Source: Anarhynchus alexandrinus (lineage: Eukaryota > Chordata > Aves > Charadriiformes > Charadriidae). From it: a stretch of DNA of 64,000 nt. The notes below the pieces were generated by a model. The model did not search any database, was not told where the DNA came from, and was given only the letters and a program-made list of their open reading frames with translations. The position numbers and the translations under genes are program-made. Shown piece after piece: positions 35,798-47,092 of this stretch (its first letter is position 1; each line of letters starts with the position of its first letter). The stretch is taken from the NCBI GenBank assembly GCA_008711295.1, contig VUYV01000146.1, positions 2,255,086-2,319,085 on the forward strand, read 5' to 3'.

Positions 35798-38361
35798 GTA
35801 CAATGTTATGTTACGTATATGATGTCAAATTGTTTTAAAAACAATACACAGCTCATACTAATTTTGGGTTTGATTGACAAAGCTGGCAAACATCTGATCA
35901 GACTGTTTTCTTTTATTCATACGTCTATGCCAAGTTGGTCAATTCTTGAGATGATGCTACTTTTGGAAAGAGGTTTGAAGTATACCGCTTTCATTTCTAT
36001 CCATCTTTTACATAAGGAAAGACTTCTGCATTTGATGTCAGATTCCAGACAAGCTGTCTATTTCAATTTGACCAGTTTCTTATGCCATCTGCCGTATTCA
36101 ATAGGTTGCCCCTGCCCCGCCCCCAGCATCCTGCATGTCTTTGGGTCAACTTGCACAGCTCAGATCCAAAGTAATGCTTCTGCTCTGCTATTTTCCAAGT
36201 TTCTGGGGAAATGCAAGCTTTAATTCTGCTTCACAATTGTATGCTGCTGGTCTTTGCATCTGAGCTTGGCAGAGAGTTCCCATTTGACACTTCTTGGTTT
36301 TCTGTTTGTAGCATCTAAAAATTCACCTCAGTGAAATGTTTACTTTTTGAACCCCTGTCGTGCTGAGATACTTACTTACAAGGTATATAAGGTAGTAATA
36401 CTCACTGACTGGAAAAGGGGAAACATAACCCCTATTTTCAAAAAGGGACAAAAGGAAGACCCAGGGAACTACAGGCCAGTCAGTCTCACCTCTGTGCCTG
36501 GCAAGATCATGGAGCAGATCCTCCTGGAAACTATGCTAAGGCACATGGAAAACAAGGAGGTGATTGGTGACAGCCAGCATGGCTTCACCAAGGGCAAGTC
36601 ATGCCTGACAAATTTGGTGGCCTTCTATGACAGAAGTACAGAGTTCACGGATAAGGGGAGAGCAACCAATGGTGTCTACTTGGACTTGTGCAAAGCGTTT
36701 CTCACTGTCCCACGCGATATCCTGGTCTCTAAATTGGAGAGACGTGGATTCAACAGATGGACCACTTGGTGGATAAAGAACTGGCTGGACGGTCGCATGC
36801 AAAGAGTTGTGGTCAACGGCTTCATGTCCCACTGGACGCCAGTTACAAGTGCTGTTCCTCAGGGGTTGGTACTGGGACCAGTGCTGTTCAACATCTTTGT
36901 TGGCAACATGGACAGTGGGATCGAGTGCACCCTCAGCAAGTTTGCCGATGATACCAAGCTGTTTGGTGAGGTAGACATGCTGGAGGGAAGGGATGCCATC
37001 CAGAGGGACCTGGACAGGCTGGAGAGGTGAGCCCAAGCCAACATCATGAAGTTCAGCAAGGCCAAGTGCAAGGTCCTGCGTCTGGGTTGGGGCAATCCCA
37101 AGCACAAATACAGGCTGGGTGGAGAATGGATGGAGAGCAGCCCTGAGGAGAAGGACTTGGGGGTGTTGGTTGATGAGAAGCTCAACATGAGCCGGCAATG
37201 TGTGCTCGCAGCCCAGAAGGCCAACCGCATCCTGGGCTGCATCAAAATAAGTGTGGCTGGCAGGTCAAGGGAGGTGATTCTTCTGATCTACTCCACTCTG
37301 GTGAGACCCCACCTGGAGTACTGCATCCAGCTCTGGAGCCCCCAACATAGGAAAGACATGGACCTGCTGGAGCGTGTCCAGAGGAGGGCCATGAAGATGA
37401 TCAGAGGGCTGGAGCACCTCTCCTATGAGGAGAGGCTGAAAGAGTTGGGGCTGTTCAGCCTGGAGAAGAGAAGGCTCCGGGGAGATCTTATTGCAGCCTT
37501 CCAGTACCTAAAGGGGGGCCTACAGGAGAGCTGGGGAAGGACTTTTTACAAGGGCATGTAGTGATGGGACGAGGGGGAATGGCTTTAAACTGGAAGAAGG
37601 TAGATTTAGATTAGATTATCAGGAAGAATTTTTTCACTTTGAGGGTGGTAAGGCACTGGAACAGGTTGCCCATAGAAGCTGTGGAAGCTCCATCCCTGGA
37701 GGTGTTTAAGGCCAGATTGGATGGGGCTTTGAGCAACCTGGTCTAGTGGGAGGTGTCCCTGCCCATGGCAGGGGGTTGGAACTAGATGATCTTTAAGGTC
37801 CCTTCCAACCTAAACCATTTTATGATTCTATGATATTTCCTAGTTTGAGCTTTTGCCTATGAAGACTTTGGTTTTCAGAATCCAGAAGTGATTGCTTTTG
37901 TTACATGTGGATGGTGATAAGGATGTTCTTTGTTAGCACTAGTTTCATGAACATATCAGCAGTAGTTGTATTTAGCTGACTTTTTGCTGCCTTACCAATT
38001 TGAGGAGTCTTAAATTGGATGTTTGCGGTACTCCAGTGTGTCAGGATATCCTGTGTTCTGTTGCGCAAAGCTTATGGTGTAAAGACTAATGTGAAATAAA
38101 CTAGTTTCATGTATTCTGCTCTCCTAAAAATAATTTTGAACAAGGGTTTGTTTAAAGGAAGCCAAGCGTTCACACAGGGAATTAATGTGGAAGACCAAGT
38201 AATTTAAAAGTTTGCTTGCTGACTTACTCTATATCAGTCTCTTCTAGACCACATTCTGCACCAGCCTTAGCATAATATTATGGTCGCAGCTTTTGTTCTC
38301 AGTGTAAGCAAAGACATAAAAGTTATGACTGGTTTTGGTGGGTTTTTTTTGTTTTTAATAG
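35798..38361 (+). other. Intron 11 of NFX1
   Basis: 2.6 kb, more than half of it a sense-strand CR1 (36395-37832). The flanks show nothing recognisable. Confidence 0.85.
36395..37832 (+). mobile_element. CR1 LINE, 1.44 kb, 5'-truncated, sense
   Basis: The longest CR1 here. It encodes reverse transcriptase from [16 protein letters not shown] through [46 protein letters not shown] and the catalytic FADDTKL near 36941 to the C-terminal [20 protein letters not shown] single in-frame TGA at 37028-37030 (probably from a Trp codon) and a break near 37560 interrupt it. The 3' tail ends ccattttatgattctatga at 37832. It is 5'-truncated and lacks the endonuclease part, so it cannot be active. Confidence 0.96.
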
Positions 38362-38444
38362 CTGCCATTACATTCATGTGTGACAAGCGATGTAACAAGA
38401 AAAGATCCTGTGGACGACACAAGTGTAATGAAGTTTGCTGTGTG
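38362..38444 (+). CDS. NFX1: NFX1 exon 12: knuckle 5
   Basis: Residues 686-713. [20 protein letters not shown] followed by VCCV is almost identical to human NFX1 and forms the fifth knuckle; its last Cys ligands come from exon 13. Acceptor gtttttaatag, donor gtaagt, phase 0 at its 3' end. Confidence 0.97.
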
Positions 38445-38960
38445 GTAAGTTTACATGTGGTTTTATAAAATATTGTTCATTGTGATGTGTGTTTGGTTTT
38501 GTTTGTGATGTTAAAAGACTTTTTTTGGTTTTTTATCTTTTCATTTTTGTGCATCTTCAGTTTCTATTTGCAGTATTGGTCATGCTCAGAAAAATTGTGT
38601 GTGTGAATTTATTTTGCAGCATTTGTTTTGCGGGTATCAGTATAAATGTAAAACCACGTTCTGGCCTAAATGCAATTAAATCAGTGTAAAAGTGCTTTTT
38701 GTCAATGCAGTGAATCCAGGGAGAATGGGGAGGCAAAGGATATTTAAGCTATGATGTAGCTATGTCTGCAACAGGGGTCTTAACAGAATCTGCTTTAGAA
38801 ATTGTGTATCTGTACAGTGATGGAAAAACTGTATATATCAGGCCTAAGCTATTTTTTGCACTATGCAGTTTTGTCAATTAGTAGATTATGACCTCACAGA
38901 GAAAAATAAACCAATGGGGTTTGTAGTTTAATTCTACTTTTCTTTTTTGCCTTCCCCTAG
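38445..38960 (+). other. Intron 12 of NFX1
   Basis: About 515 bases, T-rich near its start, no repeat or gene recognised. Confidence 0.85.
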
Positions 38961-39069
38961 GACACAGAACATAAGTGTTCTTTGGTTTGTGGTCGTAAAC
39001 TCAACTGTGGGCTTCATAGATGTGAAGAACCCTGTCATCGGGGAAGTTGTCAAACATGCTGGCAAACAA
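38961..39069 (+). CDS. NFX1: NFX1 exon 13: end of knuckle 5 and knuckle 6
   Basis: Residues 714-749. DTEHKC closes knuckle 5. [20 protein letters not shown] and HRGSCQTC form knuckle 6. Acceptor ttcccctag, donor gtgagt; it ends with one base of a Ser codon. A 6.2-kb intron follows. Confidence 0.97.
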
Positions 39070-39640
39070 GTGAGTTACATGCAGAGTACATTATTTCTTA
39101 TATATTATAGAAATTATTCACTTAACTGCTCGGAGTTGGACAGAGAATGTGATCCAAATTGACCAGAACCTGAAGAATATGCAGTTGATTTTGATTGTAT
39201 GTTTTTTTGTGAATAAGAAAGTTACTTCATTTTAGATGAGTTTACTGAGCGTTGGATTATAATAGTTAAAATTGAGTTACAGTGAAATATATTCAGTTAT
39301 GTATGTTGATCCAGCCATCACTTAAAAAAATTGAGGAATCAAACAAGGGAAAAAAAAGCAATTTAGAAAGGCAATTTCTAAGTTTAGGGAACTCTTGTTT
39401 AACAATGTAATAACTGTTAAAGATATTGAAGTATGTAGCAGAATTTGTTCAGCTGCTTAGAATTCAGACTTTTCCAACTTGGTACACTAGTGCTTTTTCT
39501 CTGGACAGGACCATCTGAAGAAAAAAAGAGATGTCAGTCATGTGTGTCTTAGGCTTTCTGGTCATGTTGTGGATGGTGAAAATTAGTACTGAATTGCTAG
39601 AAATAGATTGACAGCCCACGGGTATTAATTTTCTTAGGCT

Positions 39641-40432
39641 CACAGAATCACAGAATGGTAGGGGTTGGAAGTGGCCTCTACAGATCATCTAGTCCAACTG
39701 TCCTGGCAAAGCAGGTTAACCTAGAGCAGGTTGCACAGGATCGCGTCCAGGTGGGTTTTGAATACCTCCAGAGAAGGAGCCTCCACAACCTCGCTGGGAG
39801 CCTGTTCCAGTGCTCTGTCACCCTCAAAGTAAACAAGTTTTTTTCTCTTGTTGAGGTGGAATTTCCTGTGTTCCAATTTGTGCCCATTGCCACTTGTCCT
39901 GTTGCTGGGCACCACTGGTCTGGCCCCATCCTCTTGGCACCTGCCCTTTAGATATTTATAAGCATTGATAAGATTCCCTCTCAGTCTTGTCTTTCTCCAG
40001 GCTAAACAGACCCAGGTCTCTCAGCCTTTCCTCGTAATTGAAGTGCTCCATTCCCTTGATCATCTTCGTAGCCCTCCACCGGACTCTTTCCAGTAGTTCC
40101 TTGTTTTTCTTGGATTGGGAGCCCAGAACTGGGCACACTACTCCAGATGTGACCTCACCAGGGCAGAGTAGAGGGAGGATAACCTTCCTCGACCTGCTGG
40201 CCACACTTTTTAATGCACCCCAGGATGCCATTGGCCTTCTTGGCCATAAGGACACATTGCTGGCTCATGGTCAACCTGTTGGCCACCAGGACTCCCAGGT
40301 CCTTCTTTGTAGAGCTGCTTTCCACAATGTCAGGCCCTAACCTTAGTGGTGCATTGGGTTATCCCTCCCTAGGTGCAGAACCCTACGCTTGCCTTTGTTG
40401 AACTTCATTAGATTCCTCTCTGCCCAACGCTC
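39641..40432 (-). mobile_element. CR1 LINE fragment, about 790 bases, antisense
   Basis: The reverse-complemented tail (cacagaatcacagaatggta) lies at 39641. The - strand then encodes decayed C-terminal reverse transcriptase ([36 protein letters not shown]). Several frameshifts are present; truncated near 40432. Confidence 0.92.
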
Positions 40433-43400
40433 TGATTGCTAAACTATTTAAAGATTTAATCTGGTGCAATAGCTTTAGACAGGTATGTACTCTATTAAAA
40501 ACTGTGCCAGTTGAATATATTTTTTTTTTTACAACTGCTTTTTACCACTTGATGTAGGGGACCATATGTTGATTATTTTGCACCATTCTAATAGGTAGAT
40601 AATACTAAATTTTCTGATTTTGGCTTGAAGCAGACAGAAGAATGTTTTTGTGTTTGCTTCTAGCAGAACCTTTAGTTGATCTGGAACATCTTCATATGTG
40701 ATAGCAGTTTAATTTTTTTTCTCTGTCTCATATTTTAATACAGGTTTCCCCTGTCTTTATATAGATGTAGCTTATCACAGAAATTATATTTATTAAGTGC
40801 AGTTTTTGAAAGTTGGGCAGAAAAAGCCCTTAATGGATACTTCAGCTTGTATCCATCCTTTCACTCAGTGTTCGCTTAAGAAGTTTGAAAGTTTTGTTTA
40901 AATCCATCATCATTAAGTCTTATAGCTGCAAATTCTAGGTTTTGTGTTGCATCTGCTGTAATCTACAATAAAACTGTGAGGGGAGAGTGTTTTTAGAATG
41001 GAATATAAATACCTGTAGTTGCCCTTCAGCTTTCATCAAATGCTGTCTTTTGTCTAGTAGTTCTGCAGTTGTTGCTGGAGAAAAGTGAGTCTCCTCTCTT
41101 GGAAACTGGGTACTGCTTTGGAACTGCTCACTGGAATGTGGGAAGGAGGACAGTGAGATGTTGAAAGTGTGAACCAGACCTCATGGCGTTGGTGAAAAGG
41201 AGAGAGACAGGTGTTGTGCATTGTATGGATACTGTTCACAGCTGGAAGTGTCTTAGCTGCAGCAATACATGCATCTCTCCTATATCATATGCACATGGAC
41301 ACAGTCAAAGAACTCCATTTTTATGGAGACCAACTTTTCATGGAAACATCCTGGAAAAGAGAAAGTACTAGACCCTCTGAAGCTCACTATGGTTGAAAAA
41401 GAATTGTAGTCTGTCTTAACAGCCGATGAATATGATGTGCGTGCTGACTATACCTATCTGAAAAAATAAATGTTTGTCTAAACATTTCTCTTGACAAAGC
41501 AAAATAGTAATCTGAATATCTCAGAGGTTAGTAACTTCTGGTCTAGTTGAGTCAGAATGCACAGATTTTTCTGAGCGGTGGTTTTTCTTCACTGGATTTT
41601 ATGGGTTTGATCTTCAAGATTATTAAATGTCTTCACATTGCTGCAGTATTTTTGAGGATTGTATTTCACTCTCAGACCTAAGATTCAGATGCCTGTCTTA
41701 GCCTGGCAAGACTTAAGGATTGCCTCATCTGTAAATTGTTCCACTGTTGGATGTGATGCAATTGAGAGGTCAAGCTTCACTGCTGAAATTTTGCAGTGAG
41801 GGCCTTTTCTGAGCACAGGAAAAGCAGCTACTTACTCAGGGAACCAGATACTTACAATCATTTGGCTTAAAGCTTCGTGTCCCTGAAGTCTCCCATTCTG
41901 AATCTGTCCAGTGGTAAATCAGGTAAGCAGTATCTTCAAAGATTTCTTACCTGCTTTCTCTGGATGCTGCTAATTGAGATTTCAGCAGCATACGTTGGGT
42001 GATTCTGACCCTGTAGCTGATGGGGAGTGCTTCTCAGCACTAAAAAGTCCATCCTTGGCTCTGATCCACCAGTCTAGCCATCACTTTGCATTTGGGCTGC
42101 ATCAGCCATGGTATCATGTGCTGTGGTATGGTCAGCTGCAAGCCACGTGCCACTCATTAGGTGGGAATCCTAGCCCCTACCTCCATCTCCACTACTGTTT
42201 TTGCTGGGAATGGTGAGGGCAGGCATCAAGATGCAATACTAGAGTGCCTCTACACCTCTGTGTTCCGTGTGATTCCCAGGTACTTTACCTTTCCAGTGTC
42301 AGTTCCTCAGTGCTAAGAGGTGAGGTCCCTTTCTGTGCCAGGGTCTCTTTATACACACCCAGTCTACTTCAAGACAGCAATACATCTCTTGGGGAAAAGA
42401 AATTATGTCAGCAGTAGACGGTTTTGGGGTTTTTGTTTGGTTTTTTTTTTTTAAAGTTGTCGGATGTTGTATCAGAACTCTTTGGATCAGACCTCTCTGC
42501 ACTCCCTCCCCTTTATCCCAATTAGTGCTATTTGAGGAAGCTTCACTATAGTTAAGATTTTTCACCTATCACTTCTCATCAATAGCAAGCAGTGAGTGTA
42601 ACTGTCTAACACTCAGGTCTTCCCAGGGACCTTGGTCTCTGGTCTTTCATCTTCCAAGGAAGATTTGTGGCTTTGAAGCCTATAGTGAGAGACAACAAAA
42701 GCCCTACTCTATCCCATGCTTGCTTTCCACAGAAAATCCATGGATGTTCTGAAATGTCTCAGCTTTTTCTGCTTCTTCATTCTATTTCTTCCAACTCTTA
42801 CGTTTTGTTCTCCCTAGCATTCTTATTTGCTGGAATTTATTGTAATTGAGTCTCCTTAGACAAAAATCATGATCCTTTCTACTGCACTCTTAGATACATG
42901 GGCGAACAACTGGGACCTGACCTGAGATGTAACTGACTGAACAGACCATAAAAAACAACCAGATGTGAGAAATTTCTGAACATAACGAAAAACACAGTGA
43001 AAAGCTGGCAAAAGTTTCAGATAGTGTCATGAGGAATGGAGGGATTTCACAGATGTTAAGTGTGAGAGGTGACTGAGTTTCACAGATAATTGGAGGAGGG
43101 GGAGGTATTGGGAGACTTTTCGGGAGTGACATATTGCAAGAACTTAGGTACTTGTGTGATGCTGGGATGACCTAGCTAATGATACCAGAAATAGCAGATT
43201 TGGGTACAGATGTAGCTAAACTGGGACCGATGGGGATAAATTTACTTTGGTAGATTATTTGGGAGGCATCAAGGTGGATGCATGGGACAATGAAGAGAAG
43301 GGGAGATAAAGGGCACCATTTGCACAAATGAAGCCGCTGGTCAGTGCACTTCTCTGACAGAGCCCTGTGCACCTGATGACAGCTGTCTATCCTGTGCTAG

Positions 43401-43463
43401 TTAAGAATAGGATTTAATATCTTTAAGTGTAATCTTATTCTCTGTTCTGTGTGTGAGAGGTGT

Positions 43464-43630
43464 AAGTGCCAGCACCTGGAGACTTGGCTGCAGATCAGGG
43501 GAGCACGTAGTCTCTACGCTAGCAACTGGAGAGACCAGACAGACTTACTATACTGTATGGCAGCAGCTGGAGAATGGGATCAGAAGTTACAGGGGCCCCT
43601 TGGTCTGAGTGCCAGCACCTGGAGAGACCA
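43464..43630. repeat. Degenerate tandem repeat, four units of about 41-53 bp
   Basis: The core gtgccagcacctggaga recurs in changed form at about 43464, 43517, 43558 and 43608 (gccagcacctgg, gctagcaactgg, ggcagcagctgg, gccagcacctgg), each followed by a partly similar spacer. It may be a minisatellite or the repeat block of an old LTR. Confidence 0.55.
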
Positions 43631-45299
43631 GGGGTGTGTGTGATTCCCTTGTTAATTTCAGTTCTGTGTGTGCTTGTGTATGTCTGGATAGTTTGCTAAT
43701 GAACTTGCTTCAAAGCTGGACTGACTGGCAAGTCAAGCTTCTGGAAATAACTAAGGTTTCAGATAGTGACTGGGTAAGGGGTCTGTCCAGGTATGGATAC
43801 TAGACAGAACCTATGCTAATTTTTGAGATCCATGAATGTGGTGTGCATGTGAATCTAGAGTGTATGCATGTGTGTGTGTATTCACTAGTGAACTTCAATC
43901 CTAATGAGCTGGAGAGGAGGAAGAGGACTTGGCTATTGATATTCCTGTTTATGTGATTCGTGTTGAGTTGGCTCTGTGTTAGTCTCTGTGTCTGGCCATG
44001 TTATTGTCATGTATGTATTGTGTCTCTCGTCTCGCTGGAATATGTGTTCAGTCTTGCTACTGGCCGGACCTGCATGTTGATCCGGCAGCCATCATACCCA
44101 TGGAAGTGGGACAGTAGGAACCTTTGGGGTTTTAGAGTTCAACAGATTTTGCTTTGGTAAACTAGGAAGGAGGAATCCTGTGATTTGCAGAGTCAGAGAA
44201 CTTGCTGAATTCAGCAGCTTCTTTAACACACTCGTCTTGTCTTTAGGTTGGAATTGTTTGGGTTTTTTTATTTTTATTGCCCCATTATTCTCTTGTCTCC
44301 TCTATCATTCATTCTTGTTTTCCCTGATCCACTATCTCTTTATTCATTTACCGACCAGTCATATTCTCTTTTTGTTCTCAGATCTCTTTCTATATGACTT
44401 CTGATGCTTATATTTTCTCTTAGTGTCCTGGTTTTCTAAGGATTTATCTGTTTGAACTGTACTTTGCATTCCAATCAGTCTCCCTCCCAGTTTCTTTATA
44501 GTCTGAAAACCAGCAGTGAACTGTATTAATATTTGTTCAGTGTTAAGTTTTAATTGGGATGGTGTATGTAAGTATCGTATTCCTTTGTTTATTTTATCAC
44601 TGCAATTTGGAATCTTGTCTTAAGAATTTAAAATCTGTTTCCCAAATGTGGAAGGGGGGAGGCGGGGGAAGAAAAAGAAGAAAATGTATACTGCCTGAGA
44701 CAGAACTTCCAAAACATACGAAGTTGGCTTTGAAGTATTTGGACAGGTTCATAAGATGCATATAAGGATCCATGTAATACTAAATAACATGAAGAAGTAT
44801 ACAGAAGAAATTCTAGGAAGAAGTCTACAGACTGACGTCCTTTTGGTAATTTTCTCTGTCATCTTACCAGTACCATGTGCAGTCTTGGCAAAAAGACAAA
44901 ATTTAACTACTGGTCTGAAAAAGCGGTGGCGGGGGGAAGTTCAGAGCACAAGGTTTGGATTACTTGCATTCTAGAAGGGAATTCAAAAGATATCTCTCCT
45001 TTTTTAAGTCAAGAATAGAACAGTAACAGCTTTCAACTTGACATGAGCATTTCTCTTGCTCCAGTTCAAAGCATTGCTGTCAAAGAGCCGCTCTCTAAAA
45101 GCAAGCATAATTCCTAATGAAGTGATCATAGTCCAGTTTTCTTGTAGGAGCCACAAAAGCTAATAAATTCACTACGGTAGCGCTTAATAGCAAAGAAATG
45201 AATCTGGAGTAAAACATTTGCATGTTGCTCAAAGATTTCTCATAGTGGAGAAGTGCAAATACATGTAGCCATTGGAATATATTTGACTTGTTTTTTTAG

Positions 45300-45419
45300 G
45301 TTTTGATGAGTTAACTTGTTATTGTGGTGAATCTGTGATTTACCCCCCTGTCCCCTGTGGCACTCAGCCACCAGAGTGTAAAAAAACATGCACCAGGCCA
45401 CATGACTGTGATCACCCAG
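45300..45419 (+). CDS. NFX1: NFX1 exon 14: linker and start of knuckle 7
   Basis: Residues 750-789. [20 protein letters not shown] is the conserved inter-knuckle linker, and [14 protein letters not shown] opens knuckle 7. Acceptor gtttttttag, donor gtaagt. Confidence 0.97.
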
Positions 45420-46110
45420 GTAAGTCAGGCTGTTTAGTTTTGCTTGGGTTTTTTTTGTTTTGGGGTTTTTTTTTTTGGTTGGTTGTTGTTTTTAATCAAA
45501 ATGTAGAAAAGCATACATAGGTCTATTTGAAAATATATTTGCTTTTTTACTAGATGCTTTTACAGTAGTTCTGAATATTTCCAAAAATCTACACTTGGAA
45601 GCCAACTGACTAAAAACTTGCCATGAATACTTGTAGTAGTACTTCTGACTGGTAAAAGCATTCTGGATTTTTTTTTTCTGATCATTATTAATAGTCACAA
45701 CACATTAAATGCTATATTCCAAAGATTAAGTGCTCTATTGAAACAGTAGGATAATCTAGTGAACGTTCCTTGGAATTACATTGGCTGATCACAAAATATA
45801 TAGCACAAGTTAAACAGACATACTTTCTGACAAATTCCGTTTGATAGTATAACCCTGTTCAGAAGTTACAACATTCTCTGCTATTTAATTTGGAAAATAT
45901 GGAATAATATTGACCTAAAAACCTGCCATAATAATTTTTAAGGAATACTTTAAAGAACATGTTATCATTGTGTGAAGCATCATACTTCCCATAAATAGTG
46001 TAGTTCTGAAATCTAAATTCATGTTTAATAGTCTTTACTTTCTCCTTTAATGCATTTGACTGAAGTATGCTAATAAAACTGTGCTGGCTTTTATATTTCC
46101 GTGACTGCAG
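45420..46110 (+). other. Intron 14 of NFX1
   Basis: About 690 bases with a T-rich stretch just after the donor. Nothing else recognised. Confidence 0.85.
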
Positions 46111-46190
46111 TGTACCATTCATGTCATAGTGAGGAGAAATGTCCACCCTGTACCTATCTCACTCAGAAGTGGTGCATGGGCAAGCACGAA
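46111..46190 (+). CDS. NFX1: NFX1 exon 15: end of knuckle 7
   Basis: Residues 790-816, [14 protein letters not shown] then [13 protein letters not shown]. The second block is invariant in the family as I know it. Acceptor gtgactgcag, donor gtaagt, phase 0 at its 3' end. Confidence 0.97.
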
Positions 46191-46522
46191 GTAAGTCTGG
46201 ACACCTAGTGTTTTTGAATACTAAGTAATGTTCTTAGACTGTAGGCTTAAATTTTTGTGGCCTCTTTGGAATGGATGTTACTGGAGTTTGAGTTTAATGT
46301 GATTAAATCAGAAAAGTATATCTTTTGTGCCATATGCATTCAGATCAATTGCTATATTGGACTATGATATAAAGAAAAACTCAGTCTTTGTCCAAATATA
46401 TTTTAGTATTATGATTCTTGCATGGACAGTGCCAAATGAAGGTGTAAGCAGTAAAAGTACTTTGAGATTTGCATTTATAACTTTTCATTTTCAGTTGTCA
46501 TCTTTTTCTTCCCCTCTTCCAG
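46191..46522 (+). other. Intron 15 of NFX1
   Basis: A short 332-base intron with no repeat. Confidence 0.9.
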
Positions 46523-46753
46523 CTGCGAAGTAATATTCCTTGTCATCTCTCTGACATTTCCTGCGGACTTCGCTGCAACCAAATGTTAAAATGTGGAATG
46601 CACAAATGTAAAAGAATCTGTCATAAAGGAGAATGTCTTATAGATGAAGAGTGTAAACAGCCATGTATTATTCCAAGGCTATATTGTAATCACCCCTGTA
46701 TGGCTCCCTGTCATCCTTCTGCACCCTGCCCAACAACATCCTGCTGTGCGAAG
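46523..46753 (+). CDS. NFX1: NFX1 exon 16: knuckle 8 and a further Cys-rich unit
   Basis: Seventy-seven codons (residues 817-893), starting [18 protein letters not shown]. It contains a complete knuckle ([20 protein letters not shown]) and then a second Cys-rich unit running through [20 protein letters not shown]. Acceptor cctcttccag; donor gttaga is a poor match to consensus. Phase 0 at both ends, so skipping it would delete 77 residues without a frame change. Confidence 0.97.
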
Positions 46754-47018
46754 GTTAGATAAACAAAGAAAATTCAGAGGTGAATTGTATGGTTTAATTG
46801 TTAGCCAATAACAGTTGTTACAAAAAATGACATGTTTTGTATATTGATAGCATGACATTTTTTCTCTAAATTTATAATATTGAATTAAAAAAAAATCACT
46901 TTTAATTACTCATTATTCCACTGAAATTGGACTTCTTAAAGGAATAAATTTACCTCCCTCACACCGCTCAGTGGCCATAAAAAGACAAAAGTTTAAAAAA
47001 GCTGTTCTTGTGTGATAG

Positions 47019-47092
47019 GTTGATCTTCAATGTGAATGTGGAAGAAGAAAGGAGAGCATGATTTGCTCAGAAGCATCTAATACGTATCAAAG
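47019..47092 (+). CDS. NFX1: NFX1 exon 17: CxCG turn after the knuckle array
   Basis: Residues 894-917, VDLQCECGRRKESMICSEAS. It closes the zinc-knuckle array. Acceptor tgtgatag, donor gtttgt (weak). Confidence 0.96.

Larger units (their letters stand above)
39070..45299 (+). other. Intron 13 of NFX1
   Basis: 6.2 kb. It holds a CR1 (39641-40432) and a degenerate tandem repeat (about 43464-43630). Bases 41040-44160 are less AT-rich than the flanking intron and may include old LTR-type material (TG-rich stretches near 43640-44060) that I cannot assign. No supported coding sequence. Confidence 0.7.

Noticed and set aside
35744..36223. A 159-codon open frame overlapping the micro-exon
   Set aside because: It is in a different frame from NFX1 exon 11 and has no recognisable content.
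36347..37561. Long + strand open frames as genes
   Set aside because: They are CR1 reverse-transcriptase pieces separated by an in-frame stop.
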